In this document: one piece after another, positions 35,312-44,062 of the stretch
Layout of the letters: each line of letters begins with the position of its first letter
Numbering within the stretch: the stretch's first letter is position 1
Assembly: GCF_042850945.1 (NCBI RefSeq)
Contig: NZ_AP031496.1
Coordinates: 5,878,234 to 5,942,233 of the forward strand
Source: Halioxenophilus aromaticivorans
Lineage (GTDB): Bacteria; Pseudomonadota; Gammaproteobacteria; Pseudomonadales; Cellvibrionaceae
DNA: 64,000 nucleotides
Reading direction: 5' to 3'
Translations under genes and position numbers: made by a program
Notes under the pieces: generated by a model
Databases searched by the model: none
What the model saw: only the letters and a program-made list of their open reading frames with translations
What the model was told of the DNA's origin: nothing

Positions 35312-36967
35312 CTAATCAACGGAAGCTAGCCACTGATCGGTATTAAAAACTAATCCCGATTGCTGAACCGCGCCCAGCATCTGCTCTTCGTTGGCTGCCT
35401 GAGAATGCATGAAGCGAAGGTCGTCTGAGTTCAGCGTATGCCAGTCTTTTGCCTTGATCGATTTGGGCTTTTGCTTTCTTTTTACAGGTGGTGATTGCTC
35501 AGAGGACTGGTACCATTTCAGGATGATAGGCATCAGGTCTTTGATCTGTAATTCGGTATATTCTTCGAATGCTCTTTGAACCAACGGTTCCAGCAACTCC
35601 GAATCGTAACCCATATCAACCAGCATGTTGTGCAACCGGATTGCCTGATCGTTACCTCCATACTGCACCGATTTTCGGATCTGATCCTTACTGGATTCCA
35701 ACAGGTTACTGAGTTCCAGAATTTTCTTGTCGATGTCCGGAATCGTGAGGTCTGAATAGCGGGCAATTTTGCTTGGATCACCCGAACGCAGTGCTTCCAT
35801 CATGGGATGAATCGGTTTCAGCTCATCTTGGTACACGGCTCTCATTATGTTGGGCGTGATTCGTTCCGTACCTGTCACTACCGCTCGAATCTGAGAGAGC
35901 ACAAACAACTTGATGACAACATCCATGATGCCCTGAGAAAGATCGAACCATAGATCCCTCAGTTCATCCGGAATGGTTTCACTGGCTTTGGTCAACCACT
36001 GGTATTTCCACAGCTTTTGTGTAAACGCCCCCCATTCGGTTCGCAGCACGTTTTCTTCAGCTGAGGGTTTGCTCAAGGGTTCCCAAAATATCGAGCCAAA
36101 CCCGGCTCCACGGCGTGCAGACCGCAAGTCTGTTTCAAAGACCGGCCTGGCTTTCGGCGTACCCACCATGACGACCGGCACCGAGATCTCATTCACAAGG
36201 GTTACGAAAAAATTCAGCATCTTCTCCGCACCCCCGGATGCGCGAACGCTCAGGTGCTGAATCTCATCAATCACCAGCAAGCCGATGGCATAGGTATTTG
36301 CCAGCTGCGACATGAGAGTAATCATCGTCTCCACGCTGTGGCGTTTCTCGCCGTAGCGCCCAACATAATTTGTGGCGAGGATAGAATCGATTTCCCGGAA
36401 AAAATTGTGGCACAGGCTTTTGAGGGAACCGTCGTGGGGACAGTCGATTTTCAGGAATACAATTTGAGTGAAGTTATGCTCTGGGTGGTGTATCAACTGT
36501 GGATAGGTTGCCAGAATACGGTTGAGCGAACTGGTTTTGCCGGAACCGGAACACCCAATGAACGCCAGGCTTTTCGCGGTCGACTCAACATGGTCAAACC
36601 GAAAAGCTGACAGGTCTCCACGCATGATGCGCTCGTAGCCGTTCTGTATATGCGCCGAGAGGTCTCCAGTGGCCAGATTTCTACCAACGTATCCTCCGCG
36701 CAGCATGATCGAGATCTTGGATTCCAGCTGAATATGGCGTGCTAACAGCTGAAAGAAGCCATCGAGCAGCTGGGAGATGATGTGAATTCTCGTCTCACCA
36801 TCAAGGTATATATCCGCCGGTCGGAGCTTTATGCTTCCGCCAAGCCCGGCCTTTAGCTGTTTGCGTTCAAGGATCGGTGGCAACGCCTCGATCAACGGAT
36901 TTCCCTGGTAGCTCGGCACGCCCGTCTCCCGGTATACCGCATTCACCATCCCTGAGGGTAGAGTCAT
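35312..36967 (-). CDS. tnsC: TnsC: AAA+ ATPase regulator of transposition
   Basis: 551 aa (Tn7 TnsC 555). Walker A GCSGSGKTS (about 138-146), Walker B LLVIDEIQ (about 230-237), sensor VVMVGTPKARPVF. N-terminal part binds TnsD; C-terminal part (PPVKRKQKPKSIKAKDW) should contact TnsA. It bridges target selectors and the TnsAB transposase. ATG 36967 overlaps the tnsB stop as ATGA. Confidence 0.95.
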   Translation of the reverse strand: MTLPSGMVNAVYRETGVPSYQGNPLIEALPPILERKQLKAGLGGSIKLRPADIYLDGETRIHIISQLLDGFFQLLARHIQLESKISIMLRGGYVGRNLATGDLSAHIQNGYERIMRGDLSAFRFDHVESTAKSLAFIGCSGSGKTSSLNRILATYPQLIHHPEHNFTQIVFLKIDCPHDGSLKSLCHNFFREIDSILATNYVGRYGEKRHSVETMITLMSQLANTYAIGLLVIDEIQHLSVRASGGAEKMLNFFVTLVNEISVPVVMVGTPKARPVFETDLRSARRGAGFGSIFWEPLSKPSAEENVLRTEWGAFTQKLWKYQWLTKASETIPDELRDLWFDLSQGIMDVVIKLFVLSQIRAVVTGTERITPNIMRAVYQDELKPIHPMMEALRSGDPSKIARYSDLTIPDIDKKILELSNLLESSKDQIRKSVQYGGNDQAIRLHNMLVDMGYDSELLEPLVQRAFEEYTELQIKDLMPIILKWYQSSEQSPPVKRKQKPKSIKAKDWHTLNSDDLRFMHSQAANEEQMLGAVQQSGLVFNTDQWLASVD

Positions 36968-39036
36968 TCATCATCTCCAAACAACTCGTCGATAAAGTCC
37001 GGGAAACCGCCGTCATCCGGTTTGCCATGCAGGTAGGTTACCTCAGACTTCGGTTTACTGCGGTCGGGCTGTCGTGCTTTTGTTTGCTCGGCCCTCTGGG
37101 CATCCCGCTCTAGCTTTCGATTGTCGCGTATGCCCCTGACTGCCTCTGCTTTGGATTGTTTGAACACCGTGGGGCGGGAACGTTCAGCGTCCTTGATGGT
37201 TTGGCTGACCAGGTTTTCAAGATTTCGCTTGCTTGTGGTTTCAGCAACCTTTGCGGCGCTGGTAGCTTGCCGCTGCTGTTCCTGACTGGCCCACAACTCC
37301 CATATCGACTTGCCTCGATACTGACGTGAACGGTCTGTCAGAGAGCACACCCAGTATTCCGGGCTGCCTTCTTCGGGGAAAAGATAGATACAGTCAGCAA
37401 CTGCGGGGTCATAGGCCGCATACAGGTTGGTTACCCTGCGATCCCCGTTGCGATGCAGCCAACCGGATGCCAATAGCTCCTTGGATGTGTAGTAAGCACC
37501 AAAACAGCTCACACCCAGATCGGACAAATAGGCCTTTTGCCTCGGCAACATAGCAATTCGTAGAGCTTCTTCAGATGCATTCCTCAATCGACCGGTCCGG
37601 TATTGTATGCCCCAGTTCCAGATGTTGAGCGGGGTTAGTGCCATGTCATTGGGCATATCCGCATCACGATCATATTTTGGCAACACCGCGTACTGATTCC
37701 GGTGCAGAATGGAGGCGAGCATAATGCGGGTAAAATCATCCAGAGTCAGCGTTGCGTCCAGCCGGTAATCCTTGCCTCCCTGTTTTCTAATTCTTGAACC
37801 TGTCACCACACCGGGCGCAAAAGGTTTGAATTCGGCCTGTAGGGTGCGGAAGTAACGCTCGACGATGCCTTTCGCATCGCCCCGGTATGGCGGCGTGTTT
37901 TCAATCCTTACGCCGAAAGCCTTTTCGAGGGACTCTATCTGATGACCCAGCAACTCTCCACGGTCTGCCAGGATAGCATCGGGGATTCCAACAGTAGGCC
38001 ACTGGTCAGTGGTAATCTCAAAGCCGTACCGGCCACACAGTTCAGTCTTCTCAGACACAGCGGTGATCAAAGCCCTCATGGCCGTCACATACGATGGGTT
38101 TTCCAACCCCACATAAAAGCCTGTCACCATGCGGCTAAAAACATCGACCACTACGTATAAGGTGGGGCGGCCAATCACGTTTTGCCGATCAGCGGATAGC
38201 AGGTAGATATCGGCAATCGTCGCATCGATTTCGTACCTGGAGCCAGGCCCCGGGACCCCCGCCGTAGCGGAACCAATCAATGGACGAACGTCTTTCTGGT
38301 AGGAGATTCTGTTGGCTCGCAAGCGAATTCGGTCCGCTTTTTTGTACTCACGTTCGTAGAAATATCTCAGTTGAATGATCGTTGGGTAATCCTCGCGTGA
38401 CACATTGGGATTTCCCACCTCGAACATATCGATAAATCTTCTGTGGACATAGGGCATTGAGTGGCCCTTGTCATTAACGTAGTGACGATCGAGCACGATT
38501 CGAAACATTCGTTCGATGGACTGGTCAACGGTAATGCCAGTGCCTGGGGCGGCTTTCCGTGGCCGACCCAGTTTCTTCTTTGATGTTTTCTTTTGGCCTT
38601 TTCCGCCGGACCTGCTGTAATCCGGCAACAACGCATTTGGTATCGCTCCCCGCTGCCAGTACTGTCGCAAGTGCTTGTAAAGGGTTTTTCTTGGTGTGCC
38701 AGTAAGGTCGCTCCGGGCTTGTACCAACTGGCCCCTGCCACTGCGATAGTAAATTTCCTCGTCAGCAAGCAACGGTGCGATTAGTTGGTGTCGTTCGTCG
38801 CGTATTTTCTGGGCTTTTGTCCCTTGATGAACAGAAACCGATGCCAGATAGGAGAAAGGATCGTCTGCCCGCCTGAGGGCTTCATCAAGCATCCATTGGT
38901 CAACATTGGACGTTGTAACGACTTTGGGAAAAGCTTTGGCTGAATTAATGTCTATCCAGATAACAAATTTTCCTGAGATCGTCAGGACCCGGTATCGCTC
39001 TTCCTCCAGCTGAACGACATCATTGATTCGCAACAT
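36964..39036 (-). CDS. tnsB: TnsB: DDE transposase that binds ends and cuts 3' strands
   Basis: 690 aa (Tn7 TnsB 702). Predicted catalytic residues are Asp271 (RYEIDATIAD), Asp358 (ILADRGEL) and Glu393 (KGIVERYF); their spacing nearly equals that of Tn7 TnsB. Two N-terminal DNA-binding regions precede the core (basic KKTSKKKLGRPRK, 149-161). The acidic C-terminus (FPDFIDELFGDDE) fits the TnsC-contacting tail. Its binding sites should be the 20-bp repeats at 39890-39945. It overlaps tnsA by 17 bp. Confidence 0.96.
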   Translation of the reverse strand: MLRINDVVQLEEERYRVLTISGKFVIWIDINSAKAFPKVVTTSNVDQWMLDEALRRADDPFSYLASVSVHQGTKAQKIRDERHQLIAPLLADEEIYYRSGRGQLVQARSDLTGTPRKTLYKHLRQYWQRGAIPNALLPDYSRSGGKGQKKTSKKKLGRPRKAAPGTGITVDQSIERMFRIVLDRHYVNDKGHSMPYVHRRFIDMFEVGNPNVSREDYPTIIQLRYFYEREYKKADRIRLRANRISYQKDVRPLIGSATAGVPGPGSRYEIDATIADIYLLSADRQNVIGRPTLYVVVDVFSRMVTGFYVGLENPSYVTAMRALITAVSEKTELCGRYGFEITTDQWPTVGIPDAILADRGELLGHQIESLEKAFGVRIENTPPYRGDAKGIVERYFRTLQAEFKPFAPGVVTGSRIRKQGGKDYRLDATLTLDDFTRIMLASILHRNQYAVLPKYDRDADMPNDMALTPLNIWNWGIQYRTGRLRNASEEALRIAMLPRQKAYLSDLGVSCFGAYYTSKELLASGWLHRNGDRRVTNLYAAYDPAVADCIYLFPEEGSPEYWVCSLTDRSRQYRGKSIWELWASQEQQRQATSAAKVAETTSKRNLENLVSQTIKDAERSRPTVFKQSKAEAVRGIRDNRKLERDAQRAEQTKARQPDRSKPKSEVTYLHGKPDDGGFPDFIDELFGDDE

Positions 39037-39775
39037 AACTCGCCCTCAACAATGTTATGTCCGCAACAACCTGGATATCGCCAGCCACCAATCGATTCCA
39101 TGGAATCGAGATATCAAATGCCAGTGCCCGTAAAGCCATCAAGGCCCGTAATCGTGCCAGAGCAGTGCCAGGCTCCAGAGAATAGGACTGGTCGATCAAC
39201 ATCCCGACTTCGGGGAGCTTGGTGTTCGGATTCGTGTTCAGGGAGTCTAAGTACGCAGGAAGGCTATTGAAAAGTACTGCAGGGCTCTCGCTTTGGACTC
39301 TGGCGGAGTAAAGCATCTCCAGATTACTCACCACGGTTTTGGGGATCTGCTTTTCAGTGACTAAATACCAGGAAACTTCTTTCTTTTGCCAGTAGCGGCG
39401 CTCAAGTTCCAGCTTTTCGACCGTGCGTGGGTCTTTGAGATCGGAGGAGGCTTTAACCTGGATAGCCATTCGCTGGGGCCCGGACGGTGCCGAGACATCA
39501 ACAACGAAATCCGTGGACATGACTTGTGTACATCCGCCGATTTCGGGATGCCGAATGTTGGCTTCCTCAGCGAGAGCCAAAGTGTCTTCTAAACGCAAGG
39601 GGAATTGCTCGCGGATATCAGTGACGGTCGGGTTCCATTCGAGCAAGAGGAAGGCCGCCAGTTCCATGTCGGACAGGAGGTGATGGGTCCGTTGCGTCAG
39701 ATGGCCCATTACCCGATGTGAACGGCCTTGGGAAGGCAGATCCCTGACAGTGAGCCAAGGGTGATAGTCCCCCAC
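39020..39775 (-). CDS. tnsA: TnsA: endonuclease subunit cutting 5' strands (GTG start after frameshift)
   Basis: 251 aa as an ORF from GTG 39775 (DYHPWLTVRDLPSQGRSHRV). Predicted active-site residues Glu38 (LSDMELA), Asp89 (MSTDFVVD) and Lys108 (AIQVKAS) correspond to Tn7 TnsA Glu63, Asp114 and Lys132. TnsA makes the second-strand cuts that allow cut-and-paste movement. About 23 N-terminal residues normally ahead of DYxPWLTV are missing from this frame but are found in the neighbouring frame from ATG 39839; a five-G run joins the two. Either the gene is frameshifted, or translation restarts at the GTG. Confidence 0.85.
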   Translation of the reverse strand: MGDYHPWLTVRDLPSQGRSHRVMGHLTQRTHHLLSDMELAAFLLLEWNPTVTDIREQFPLRLEDTLALAEEANIRHPEIGGCTQVMSTDFVVDVSAPSGPQRMAIQVKASSDLKDPRTVEKLELERRYWQKKEVSWYLVTEKQIPKTVVSNLEMLYSARVQSESPAVLFNSLPAYLDSLNTNPNTKLPEVGMLIDQSYSLEPGTALARLRALMALRALAFDISIPWNRLVAGDIQVVADITLLRASYVANQ

Positions 39776-39839
39776 TTCCTTTGCCTCGCTCTTCTTTCAG
39801 CCACTTGCGGGTGCGATTGTCGAGCTTGTAGTCGGTCAT
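39776..39839 (-). other. tnsA: out-of-frame tnsA 5' end
   Basis: From ATG 39839 the frame reads MTDYKLDNRTRKWLKEERG, then KGSGG, which matches the Tn7 TnsA leader just before DYxPWLTV. It leaves the tnsA frame at the GGGGG run (about 39771-39775). Removing one G gives the continuous KGSGDYHPWLTV. Confidence 0.75.
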
Positions 39840-39889
39840 TCCCTATTATTCCTGAGAAGAATGACCTGACTTTGCCACAACGCCCAAAA

Positions 39890-39955
39890 GTTACCAACTT
39901 TATTACAAAGTTACCGACTTTTTTATGTTGTTACCAACTTTATTATGATCCCACA
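39890..39955 (-). mobile_element. Tn7-like right end (Tn7R) with three TnsB-type sites
   Basis: Repeats of GTTACCAACTTTATTA form begin at 39890, 39910 and 39930 (the middle copy is GTTACCGACTTTTTTA), an exact 20-bp period, oriented inward on the minus strand as AATAAAGTTGGTAAC. The terminus TGTGGGATC (minus strand) ends at 39955, the same TGTGGG as Tn7. The repeats also overlap the tnsA promoter region, allowing TnsB autoregulation as known for Tn7. Confidence 0.92.
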
Positions 39956-39960
39956 GCACC
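39956..39960. repeat. presumed 5-bp target-site duplication at attTn7 (GCACC)
   Basis: The five bases outside the right terminus lie 21-25 bp past the last base of the glmS stop codon, the standard Tn7 insertion position. The matching copy at the left end is outside the window, so the duplication is inferred. Confidence 0.7.
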
Positions 39961-39980
39961 AAAGCGTGTAAAAACAAACT

Positions 39981-40020
39981 CTATTCTACTGTCACAGACT
40001 TGGCCAAATTCCTCGGCTGA
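39981..40020 (-). other. attTn7 recognition region in the glmS 3' end
   Basis: The last codons of glmS (DQPRNLAKSVTVE) are the conserved sequence bound by TnsD in Tn7. It lies just right of the insertion point. Assignment rests on Tn7 knowledge plus the observed insertion. Confidence 0.8.
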
Positions 40021-41807
40021 TCCACATCCGTACCTTTGTTAACCGCCACGTGATAAGACAACAACTGCAGGGGTAGGGTGTAGATAATGGGGGCGATGGA
40101 TTCTTGGCAGTGGGGAATGTTAATCACTGTGGTTTGTTCGTCGTTGGTAAAGCCTGCGTTTTCGTCGGCGAATACGTATAACTTACCGCCACGGGCAGCC
40201 ACTTCTTCTAGGTTGGATTTAATCTTTTCTAACAGGTCGCCGCTGGGTGCCACGGCCACCACGGGCATATCGCTATCCACCAATGCCAATGGGCCGTGCT
40301 TTAGCTCACCGGAGGGGTAGGCCTCGGCGTGGATGTAGGAGATTTCTTTGATTTTTAGCGCACCTTCCATGGCGATGGGATACTGCACGCCACGGCCTAG
40401 AAATAAACTGTGGTGGCGTTCGGTAAAGTGGTGGCTAATGGTTTGAATATGGCTATTGAGTTGCAGTACTGCGGCGGCAAATACGGGCAAATCCATTAAG
40501 CCTTTTACCAGTTGCTTTTCCCGCTCGGCGTTGATATTTGAGCGCCGGCCCAGGGCAATGGCCAACAACTGTAAGGCAATTAATTGGGTGGTAAAGGCTT
40601 TGGTGGAAGCCACACCAATTTCAATACCGGCCTGGGTTAGAAATACCAAATCGGAATTGCGTACCAGGGCGCTGCTGGCCACGTTACAAATCGCTAGGCT
40701 GGCCAAGTAACCTTGGCTTTTGCTTTTGTCCAAGGCCGCTAGGGTGTCTGCGGTTTGGCCGGACTGGGAAATGGTCACAAACAAGGTGTTAGGCAGAGTG
40801 ACGGTTTTGCGATAACGGTATTCGCTGGCCACTTCCACATTACAGGGGATGCCGGCCCAATCCTCTAACCAATATTTGGCTACAATACCGGCGTGGTAAC
40901 TGGTACCACAGGCAACGATTTGCACGGCTTTTACTTGGTCAAAAATATCGCTGGCTTCGCTGCCAAAGGCCTGTTCCAGTACCGCATCATTACCGGTACG
41001 GCCCATTAGCGTGTCTTTTAACGCTTTGGGCTGCTCAAAAATTTCTTTGAGCATAAAGTGGCGAAATTCGCCTTTGTCGATACTTTCTATTTCATCGGTG
41101 GCGCGTTCGATTTCACGCTCAACGGCTTCACCGCCAACATTATAGATGGTGTAGCCCTGCAGGGTAATTTCTGCGGTTTCGTTATCTTGCAAATACACAA
41201 AGCGGTCGGTGACCTGGCGCAACGCTAACGGATCTGAGGCGACGTAGTTTTCTTCGATGCCCACGCCAATCACTAATGGGCTGTCTTTTTTGGCCACGGC
41301 GATGACGTTGGGGTTATCGGCCTGCATGGCGGCGATAGAAAACGCGCCGCGCAATTGTTGCACCGTGGTTTGCAAAGCGGCTACAAGACTCGCCTCGGTT
41401 TTTAATGCCTCATGCATTAAATGGGCAATAACCTCGGAATCGGTTTGCGAGGCAAAGACGTAGCCTTTGGCAATTAATTGGTCGCGCAGTGTTTGGTAAT
41501 TTTCGATAATGCCGTTGTGCACAATGGCGACGGAACCACTGGTGTGCGGGTGAGCATTAATGTGGTTGGGTTTACCGTGGGTGGCCCAACGGGTGTGGGC
41601 GATTCCCACATTGCCTCGGGCGCCGTCCACGGCTTCTTCCAAGGCCGCCACTTTGCCCACCACCTTGCGGGTGATCAGTGCGTGGCTGTCCGGCTCTAAC
41701 AACGCCAGGCCGGCGGAATCGTAACCGCGATACTCTAGCCGTTTTAGTCCTTCCAAAAGAATGACGGTGACGTTACGTTTGGCGATGGCCGCGACAATTC
41801 CGCACAT
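39981..41807 (-). CDS. glmS: GlmS: glutamine-fructose-6-phosphate aminotransferase
   Basis: 608 aa. It makes glucosamine-6-phosphate for cell-wall precursors. The N-terminal nucleophile Cys2 (MCGIVAAIAKR) fixes the start at 41807; an upstream in-frame start is excluded by this chemistry. Glutaminase domain 1-240, then two SIS sugar-isomerase domains (CGTSYHAG, SQSGQTADT), ending QPRNLAKSVTVE. This 3' end is the conserved attTn7 recognition sequence for TnsD and remains intact. glmU lies 73 bp upstream. Confidence 0.98.
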   Translation of the reverse strand: MCGIVAAIAKRNVTVILLEGLKRLEYRGYDSAGLALLEPDSHALITRKVVGKVAALEEAVDGARGNVGIAHTRWATHGKPNHINAHPHTSGSVAIVHNGIIENYQTLRDQLIAKGYVFASQTDSEVIAHLMHEALKTEASLVAALQTTVQQLRGAFSIAAMQADNPNVIAVAKKDSPLVIGVGIEENYVASDPLALRQVTDRFVYLQDNETAEITLQGYTIYNVGGEAVEREIERATDEIESIDKGEFRHFMLKEIFEQPKALKDTLMGRTGNDAVLEQAFGSEASDIFDQVKAVQIVACGTSYHAGIVAKYWLEDWAGIPCNVEVASEYRYRKTVTLPNTLFVTISQSGQTADTLAALDKSKSQGYLASLAICNVASSALVRNSDLVFLTQAGIEIGVASTKAFTTQLIALQLLAIALGRRSNINAEREKQLVKGLMDLPVFAAAVLQLNSHIQTISHHFTERHHSLFLGRGVQYPIAMEGALKIKEISYIHAEAYPSGELKHGPLALVDSDMPVVAVAPSGDLLEKIKSNLEEVAARGGKLYVFADENAGFTNDEQTTVINIPHCQESIAPIIYTLPLQLLSYHVAVNKGTDVDQPRNLAKSVTVE

Positions 41808-41880
41808 AGGTTTTCCAGGTAATAACAGTGTTAAAGGGTAGAGCAAAGCGGGGTTGCCCACACGTTAAATAATGCCGGTG

Positions 41881-43245
41881 TTATTTGTCTTTCTTCTTTG
41901 GCCGAGGCCAGTCTGCTTTGTGCATTTGTTTCGCACGGGTAACGGCTAGGCTGTTTTCCGGAACCGAGCGGCCTATAGTAGAGCCGGCACCAATGGTGGC
42001 GTTTTTGCCGACTTCCACCGGTGCAACTAATGCGGTATTGGAGCCAATAAAGGCGTTATCGCCAATGACGGTTTTGTGTTTGTTTACGCCATCGTAATTG
42101 CAGGTAATGGTGCCAGCGCCGACGTTCACATCGCTACCCAACTCTGCATCGCCAACGTAGCTTAGGTGGTTAACTTTGCTGCCTTCTCCAATCACGGCGT
42201 TTTTGGTTTCGACAAAATTGCCAATCTTTGCGTTTTTAAACAGCTGGGTGCCCGGGCGTAAACGGGCATAGGGCCCAACCACGCAGTCGCTATCAATAAT
42301 GGCGTTTTCAATGTGGGTAAAAGCTTTAATGTGGCAACCATCGTTGATAATGGCATTTTTAATGTGGCAGTGGCCTTCGATGGTGACGTTATTGCCAATG
42401 CGTACTTCGCCTTCAAAAATGCAATTCACATCGATACTGACGTCTGCTTCACACACCAAGTTACCACGCACATCCAAGCGCGTTGGATCCAACAGGGTAA
42501 CGCCTTCTAGCATTAATTGGTGAGCGTATTGCTCTTGGAAAACACGCTCTAACTGCGCCTGCTGAATACGATCATTAACGCCAAGAATCTCAAACAATTG
42601 GGTTGGATCGGTGGTTCTTACCTCACGGCCATCGGCCACGGCCATGGCGATAATATCGGTAAGGTAAAATTCGCCCTGAGCATTATGGTTACTCAATTTC
42701 GGTAACCAGCGCTCTAGGTCTTCATTGCGCACGGCCAGAATGCCGGTGTTGATTTCGCCGATGGCCAACTGGCTGTCGCTAGCGTCCTTTTGTTCCACAA
42801 TGGCGGTAACCCGGTCGTGTTTGTCACGCACAATGCGGCCGTAGCCGTTAGGGTCTTCTAGTTCTGTGGTTAGTAACGCCAGGGAATTTTCATCCACCAG
42901 CTCTACTAAATCGCGAATGGTGGTCAGCGAAATCAACGGTACATCGCCGTATAACACCAAGCTGATACCGTATTTTTGTAACGCGGGTAGGGCGCAGGCT
43001 ACCGCGTCGCCGGTGCCCAGCTGCACCTCTTGGTAAACGCGATTTACGGGGTAGTGCTCTAACACTTCGGAAACCTTGGCCGACTGATGGCCCAATACCA
43101 CATGGATATTAGCGCCACTGATCTTTAGGGCGGTATTGAGCACATGCTCAATTAAGGTAGAGCCGGCCAATTTCTGCATCACCTTAGGCAATTGCGATTT
43201 CATGCGGGAGCCTTTGCCGGCGGCGAGGATAATAATATCGATCAT
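41881..43245 (-). CDS. glmU: GlmU: bifunctional UDP-N-acetylglucosamine synthesis enzyme
   Basis: 454 aa. N-terminal uridyltransferase domain (IILAAGKGSRMKSQLPKV; EVQLGTGDAVACA; YGDVPLI) and C-terminal left-handed beta-helix acetyltransferase with hexapeptide repeats (IGNNVTIEGHCHIKNAIIND). It converts glucosamine-1-phosphate to UDP-GlcNAc. It lies directly upstream of glmS, after the atp operon terminator. Confidence 0.97.
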   Translation of the reverse strand: MIDIIILAAGKGSRMKSQLPKVMQKLAGSTLIEHVLNTALKISGANIHVVLGHQSAKVSEVLEHYPVNRVYQEVQLGTGDAVACALPALQKYGISLVLYGDVPLISLTTIRDLVELVDENSLALLTTELEDPNGYGRIVRDKHDRVTAIVEQKDASDSQLAIGEINTGILAVRNEDLERWLPKLSNHNAQGEFYLTDIIAMAVADGREVRTTDPTQLFEILGVNDRIQQAQLERVFQEQYAHQLMLEGVTLLDPTRLDVRGNLVCEADVSIDVNCIFEGEVRIGNNVTIEGHCHIKNAIINDGCHIKAFTHIENAIIDSDCVVGPYARLRPGTQLFKNAKIGNFVETKNAVIGEGSKVNHLSYVGDAELGSDVNVGAGTITCNYDGVNKHKTVIGDNAFIGSNTALVAPVEVGKNATIGAGSTIGRSVPENSLAVTRAKQMHKADWPRPKKKDK

Positions 43246-43569
43246 GTTATGAGCGCGCTGTGTTATTGGGTGTATTTGGATGACTGCCGAGTGTAGGAGT
43301 GAGTATCTTTACTCTACATGAACCTAATGGCTACCGACTTAGTAAGGCAGCCATGATAAACCCTGGCGCAGCATTATTCAGCCTTGGTTTTGACTTAACG
43401 CAATGTGGCAGGTGAGGTGACGTTAAAAGACGTATTTAGCGCCAAGAGTTGGGATTGCCTAGCTAAGGCAGGAAAGGGAGACAACGCAGGGCTAACCATA
43501 CAGGCACAAAAAAAGGCAGCCGAGGCCACCTTTTTTTGTGCTGAGCTGTACGCTGCCAAGAATCTTTGC
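43246..43569. other. atpC-glmU intergenic region
   Basis: 324 bp. It holds the atpC terminator (43504-43541) and, closer to glmU, sequence with no recognisable gene; a short plus-strand open frame across the terminator is not convincing. A promoter for glmU-glmS should lie at 43250-43400. Confidence 0.5.
43504..43541 (-). terminator. rho-independent terminator of the atp operon
   Basis: Inverted repeat GCACAAAAAAAGG ... CCTTTTTTTGTGC around a GC-rich core, about 28 bp beyond the atpC stop. On the minus strand the stem is followed by a T run within its own 3' arm; the symmetrical A and T tracts suit termination on either strand. Confidence 0.8.
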
Positions 43570-43995
43570 CTAGTGGCCCAGCTTCTTTTTGATGGCTTGT
43601 ACGGTTCGCAGCTGCGCTGCAGCTTCTGCCAGTCGCGTGGCGGCTAAACTGTAATCCAGATCACCGGATTGGTTGTTCAGCTCGGCTTCGGCTTCTTTAA
43701 CAGCTTGAGCAGCTTTTGCTTCGTCGAGATCATCGGCGCGCATGGCGGTGTCTGCTAGAACAATTACAACCGAAGGCTGTACTTCTAGGTAGCCACCGGA
43801 GAGGTAAAAGATCTCTTCTTCGCCGCCTTGCTTGATGACGCGAATTGGGCCGGGTTTTAAGCCAGTGAGCAGGGGCGCGTGGCCATAGGCAACACCAACG
43901 TCACCTTCAGAACCCGCCGCTATCACCATTTCAACCAACCCAGAAAAGATCGATTCTTCAGCGCTAACGATGTCGCAGTGCACGGTCATAGCCAT
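43570..43995 (-). CDS. atpC: ATP synthase F1 subunit epsilon
   Basis: 141 aa. Beta-barrel N-terminal domain (HCDIVSAEESIFSGLVEMVI, GDVGVAYGHAPLLTGLKPG) and C-terminal helical hairpin that inhibits hydrolysis. Last gene of the atpIBEFHAGDC operon, 67 bp after atpD, followed by a terminator. Confidence 0.97.
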   Translation of the reverse strand: MAMTVHCDIVSAEESIFSGLVEMVIAAGSEGDVGVAYGHAPLLTGLKPGPIRVIKQGGEEEIFYLSGGYLEVQPSVVIVLADTAMRADDLDEAKAAQAVKEAEAELNNQSGDLDYSLAATRLAEAAAQLRTVQAIKKKLGH

Positions 43996-44062
43996 GTCAG
44001 TGCCTCTTGGTTAGTGGTTGCGCGGTGCAAGCACCGCGCTTTACACAGCCGATACAGCGGTG

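Larger units (their letters stand above)
1..39955 (-). mobile_element. Tn7-like transposon, right-hand part with alkane-oxidation cargo
   Basis: Five genes resembling tnsA, tnsB, tnsC, tnsD and tnsE of Tn7 lie in the canonical order directly downstream of glmS and point away from it. The right terminus (TGTGGG on the minus strand, ending at 39955) and three 20-bp-spaced repeats precede tnsA. This is the known geometry of Tn7 at attTn7, with the right end facing glmS. Everything to the left (RND efflux cluster, CYP153 operon, alk regulon, IS elements) is inferred to be cargo. No matching left end (TGTGGG plus the same repeats in the plus orientation) was seen, so the element should continue beyond position 1. 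An alternative is that part of the left region is older chromosome joined by IS recombination. Confidence 0.85.

Noticed and set aside
39765..39780. programmed ribosomal frameshift in tnsA
   Set aside because: The run is a plain GGGGG without a heptameric slippery motif or evident stimulator; mutation, sequencing error or GTG restart is simpler.
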